This document shows, in pieces, positions 61,496 through 64,000 of a stretch of DNA of 64,000 nucleotides. The stretch comes from CAWIDU01 sp963835055. Lineage in GTDB: Bacteria; Patescibacteriota; Saccharimonadia; Saccharimonadales; UBA4665. Each line of letters starts with the position of its first letter. Within the stretch, counting starts at the first letter, position 1. The stretch spans positions 434,001 to 498,000 of the forward strand of contig CAWIDU010000001.1 of assembly GCA_963835055.1 (NCBI GenBank). The letters are read 5' to 3'. The position numbers and the translations under genes were made by a program. Under the pieces are notes generated by a model, which was given only the letters and a program-made list of their open reading frames with translations, was not told the origin of the DNA and did no database searches.

Positions 61496-62588
61496 ACTGA
61501 GTGTCAGCCAGTTCGTAGGACTGCTTAACCAGACGCTGGAATATGCCTATCCGAATGTTGTTATCACCGGCGAATTAGCTAACTTCCGGGTCAGCAAAAA
61601 CCGCTGGGTGTACTTCGATCTCAAGGACGAGACTGCCAGCGTCAAATTTTTCGGCACCGTCTACAATTTGCCCGGACCGCTAGAAGACGGACTGCTGCTG
61701 AAGGTCCGCGGCCAGCCGCGGTTGCACCCACTGTACGGTTTCAGCGTTAATATCATGACCATCCAGCCAGCCGGCGAGGGCAGCCTCAAGCGCGCTGCTA
61801 ATCTGTTACAGGCCAAACTCGCGGCCGAAGGCCTGTTCGACGATTCGCGCAAACGGCCGTTGCCGTATCCGCCGACCCGTGTTGGCCTGGTGACTTCCGC
61901 CCAATCAGCTGCCTATGCCGACTTCACCAAGGTTCTAGCCGCCCGCTGGGGCGCCGTCGACATTCAACTAGCCGACGTCCAGGTCCAGGGCGAGGTCGCG
62001 CCGGTCCAAATTGTTGAAGCCATCGAAAACCTCAATAAATCGGCCGCCTTGCCGGACATCATCGTCATCATCCGCGGTGGCGGCAGCGCCGAAGATCTGG
62101 CGGCTTTTAACACCGAAAACGTCGCCCGCGCCGTGGCCGCCAGCCGCGTGCCGACCCTGGTGGCCATCGGCCACGAAACCGATCTGTCGCTCGCCGAGCT
62201 GGCCGCCGACCAGCGGGCCAGCACGCCCAGCAACGCCGCCGAGCTGTTGGTGCCGGACCGCGCCCATGAGAAAATCCTGCTCGACAGCCAGCACCGGGAG
62301 CTCAATTTCCTGATGCAGCAAATGTTTAAACGGGCCGGGGAAGTGGCCCAAGCCGATCGTCAGCAATTGCATGATTCAATTCTGGAAGTTCTACGCCGAG
62401 CGGACCAGAGTTTAACTAGCCAAAAATCAGCCCTGCAATTCCTCGACCCCAAGGCACCATTACAGAGGGGTTACGCTCTAGTTTACGACGGAGCGAATAA
62501 GCAAATCCGGCGCGCCAAAACTTTGAAAAAGGCCGACCAAATTTCCATAGAATTCCAAGACGGCCGCAGGCGCACGGTGGTAGACTAA
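61479..62588 (+). CDS. xseA: exodeoxyribonuclease VII large subunit
   Basis: 369 residues. N-terminal OB fold (VSQFVGLLNQTLEYAYPNVVITGELANFRVSKNR-type region) and catalytic domain with RVGLVTSAQSAAYADF, VIIRGGGSAEDL and GHETDLSLAE, then coiled coil and tail LQRGYALV. Starts at ATG 61479 inside the previous gene's end. Degrades single-stranded DNA; xseB follows. Confidence 0.94.
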   Translation: MNPPLELSVSQFVGLLNQTLEYAYPNVVITGELANFRVSKNRWVYFDLKDETASVKFFGTVYNLPGPLEDGLLLKVRGQPRLHPLYGFSVNIMTIQPAGEGSLKRAANLLQAKLAAEGLFDDSRKRPLPYPPTRVGLVTSAQSAAYADFTKVLAARWGAVDIQLADVQVQGEVAPVQIVEAIENLNKSAALPDIIVIIRGGGSAEDLAAFNTENVARAVAASRVPTLVAIGHETDLSLAELAADQRASTPSNAAELLVPDRAHEKILLDSQHRELNFLMQQMFKRAGEVAQADRQQLHDSILEVLRRADQSLTSQKSALQFLDPKAPLQRGYALVYDGANKQIRRAKTLKKADQISIEFQDGRRRTVVD

Positions 62589-62596
62589 TAGTAGCT

Positions 62597-62773
62597 ATGA
62601 AGACCAGTTATCAAACCTTGAAGCAGCAGCTTGACGACATCTTGACCCAGTTGCAGGCTGACGAGCTCGATGTCGATGAGGCCATGAAGCTGTACCAGCA
62701 GGGCCAGAAAGTGGTCGCCGAGCTGGAAAAGTACCTGGCCAAAACCAAGGCCCAGCTTCCTAAAGCGAAATGA
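62597..62773 (+). CDS. xseB: exodeoxyribonuclease VII small subunit
   Basis: 58 residues: MKTSYQTLKQQLDDILTQLQ, then ELDVDEAMKLYQQGQKVV and a Lys-rich end. This is the helical XseB pattern (two helices with LDxxxxLYxxG-like turn). Lies 8 nt after xseA; its TGA overlaps the next ATG (ATGA, 62770). Several XseB copies bind the XseA coiled coil. Confidence 0.9.
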   Translation: MKTSYQTLKQQLDDILTQLQADELDVDEAMKLYQQGQKVVAELEKYLAKTKAQLPKAK

Positions 62774-63261
62774 TTTTAATCATTGTCCTGGTGTTGGCCG
62801 GGCTGGCTTTCGGCGGCGTCTTATTGTTCGGTGCGCCGTATTTGCCAACCATGAGTAGGCAAGTGCAAGCCGCTCTGGAGTTGGCCGACTTGAAAGCCGG
62901 AGAAACTTTGCTGGAGCTGGGCTGTGGTGATGGCAAAGTTTGTCTGGCGGCGGCCCGCCGCGGCATCAAAGTTGTCGGCTACGAGCTCAATCCGCTGTTG
63001 GCGCTGATCGCCTGGCTGCGTACCCGAAAGTATAGCCGGCAGGTGACGATTATATGGGGTAACTTTTGGCAAAAACCATGGCCAGAGGCCGAGGCTATAT
63101 TTGTCTTTTTATTACCCAGATACATGAAAAAATTGGACACCAGAATTACTCAATATAAACATAAGCCCGTCAAATTAGTGAGTTTCGCATTCGAGATTCC
63201 GGGCAAGCAATCCACTTCGAAAAAGGCCGGCGTTTTCCTGTATCTCTATAAAAGAGGCTGA
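62770..63261 (+). CDS. membrane-anchored class I SAM methyltransferase
   Basis: 163 residues. An N-terminal membrane helix (1-22) is followed by a Rossmann core with SAM motif LLELGCGDGKVCLAAARRG and acidic loop GYELNPLL. The substrate-binding part is short. Family known from archaea and CPR as small methyltransferases of unknown target. Coupled to xseB by a 4-nt overlap. Confidence 0.82.
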   Translation: MILIIVLVLAGLAFGGVLLFGAPYLPTMSRQVQAALELADLKAGETLLELGCGDGKVCLAAARRGIKVVGYELNPLLALIAWLRTRKYSRQVTIIWGNFWQKPWPEAEAIFVFLLPRYMKKLDTRITQYKHKPVKLVSFAFEIPGKQSTSKKAGVFLYLYKRG

Positions 63262-63303
63262 CGACCACTGGCGCAGCTTTTCGGGCTATGCTACCATGAC
63301 CCT

Positions 63304-63990
63304 ATGCTGAAGCATAACCAAAATGACCAAAAAGGTGCCGGCAGTCTGTCGCTACTTTTCGGACTGACGGTCGTGCTGTTGATCGCAGCCATCGCTTTCG
63401 GCGTTTCGGCCTACAGCAAAGAACAGGATTATAAGAGTAACGTTGACGCCAAAGTCGCCACCGCCGTGGCCGCTGCCCAGCAGCAACAGACCGCGGTTGA
63501 TACGGCGGCCAACGCCAAGGCCGACGAGTTGCCGCTAAGGACCTATCAGGGTCCGGAAGCTTATGGCAGCGTCGTGGTCGAGTATCCCAAAACTTGGAGT
63601 GCCTATGTCGACGATACCGGTAACGGTAGCGCCCTGGTTGATGGCTATTTCAATCCCGGCACCGTGCCGTCAATCAGCAGCGGCGCGGCGTCGGTTTTCG
63701 CGTTGCGCGTCCAAGTCGTCAATCAGCCTTATGCCACCGTGGCGGCTAGCTTCGCTAGCTCGTCGAGCAGCCAACCTCCAACCGTTACCGCCTACAGCCT
63801 GCCGAAAGTCCCCCAAGCCGTCGGCATCGAAGTCAGCGGCCAACTTAGTAATAATGGCAGCGGTCCCGTCAGTGGCACCATGGTGGTCCTGCCGCTACGG
63901 GCCAACACCCTGGAAATTTGGACCCAAGGTACGCAGAATCTCAGCGATTTCAATAATAATATCTTGCCGAACTTCAGTTTCTCGCCGTAG
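63304..63990 (+). CDS. membrane-anchored extracellular protein, unknown
   Basis: 228 residues. Cytoplasmic head KHNQNDQKGAGSLS, one membrane helix (about 14-35), a short helical stalk (40-75, Ala/Gln-rich) and an extracellular beta domain (76-228: GSVVVEYPKTWSAYVDD, then FALRVQVV, TLEIWTQGTQNLSDF). The EYPKTW stretch resembles PsbP/lipoprotein-type domains seen in CPR anchored proteins. No catalytic motif recognised. Confidence 0.7.
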   Translation: MLKHNQNDQKGAGSLSLLFGLTVVLLIAAIAFGVSAYSKEQDYKSNVDAKVATAVAAAQQQQTAVDTAANAKADELPLRTYQGPEAYGSVVVEYPKTWSAYVDDTGNGSALVDGYFNPGTVPSISSGAASVFALRVQVVNQPYATVAASFASSSSSQPPTVTAYSLPKVPQAVGIEVSGQLSNNGSGPVSGTMVVLPLRANTLEIWTQGTQNLSDFNNNILPNFSFSP

Positions 63991-64000
63991 CAAATTTGAC

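Noticed and set aside
1..64000. Alternative genetic code (UGA as Gly)
   Set aside because: TGA ends several genes cleanly (ftsZ, nrdR, lysK, xseB), prfB is present, and in-frame TGAs occur only at indel sites.
1..64000. Complete insertion sequence, prophage or transposase
   Set aside because: None seen: no transposase, integrase, phage structural genes or terminal inverted repeats.

Overview
The window reads as a chromosomal segment of a Patescibacteria (CPR) genome, best fit Candidatus Saccharibacteria. The reasons are dense coding with short gaps, compact versions of housekeeping proteins (152-aa EF-Ts, 417-aa ProRS without the insertion domain), a class I lysyl-tRNA synthetase, a eukaryote-type IleRS, a B12-dependent ribonucleotide reductase, CPR-style small membrane and secreted proteins, and no biosynthetic genes beyond CTP synthase. 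TGA is used as stop and both release factors are present, so the code is standard (not the Gly-UGA code of Gracilibacteria). The lineage call is inference from content; no 16S gene lies here.

Layout. 1-1.9 kb: 3' part of infB and a Pro/Gln-rich protein. 1.9-6.5 kb: priA-def-fmt on the minus strand, split by two plus-strand insertions: a pair of small membrane proteins inside strongly folding DNA, and a hexapeptide-repeat protein with a consensus promoter. 6.6-9 kb: a small winged-helix regulator, then rpsU-yqeY-adk-map. 9.2-12 kb: ftsA and ftsZ. 12-16 kb: nrdR, nrdJ and a thioredoxin-fold protein. 16-19.6 kb: T-box leader, ileS, rplU. 19.6-25 kb: a probable non-coding transcript, parA, a large secreted GH16 glycosidase with two discoidin domains, parB and lepB. 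25-27 kb: a membrane protein and an HtrA protease. 27-30 kb: rpmE-prfA-prmC (minus) with one plus-strand insertion. 30-37.4 kb: rpsB-tsf-frr, L,D-transpeptidase-like protein, rseP, CPBP protease, proS, greA. 37.4-44.3 kb: class I lysK, a zincin, small membrane proteins, msrA, a HAD phosphatase, a Cas4-like nuclease, a coiled-coil protein, serS. 44.3-54.3 kb: secA, M16 peptidase, prfB, an unknown helix-turn-helix-like protein, ftsEX, a CHAP murein hydrolase and ctpA. 54.4-64 kb: pyrG, a lone receiver protein, rpmA, a TRM11-like methyltransferase, membrane proteins, a GmhB-like phosphatase, a surface protein, a flippase-like protein, xseAB, a methyltransferase and a membrane-anchored protein.

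How it works together. Most genes serve translation (initiation, elongation, termination, recycling, formylation/deformylation, charging), division and chromosome partition (FtsAZ, FtsEX, ParAB), envelope proteolysis and wall remodelling (SecA, LepB, HtrA, RseP, CtpA, CHAP, YkuD-like). Two genome-wide traits stand out. First, many genes have a -10 hexamer ending only 6-10 nt before the start codon, so they are probably transcribed leaderless. Second, conserved operons (priA-def-fmt, rpmE-prfA-prmC, tsf-frr, secA-prfB-ftsEX, parA-parB) carry small or lineage-specific genes at their seams. At least ten genes (infB, ftsZ, nrdR, ileS, rpsB, greA, lysK, secA, the M16 peptidase and prfB) carry single-base indels in this sequence. 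As most are essential, I treat these as sequencing errors, clustered at 1-0.5 kb and 44.9-48.4 kb.
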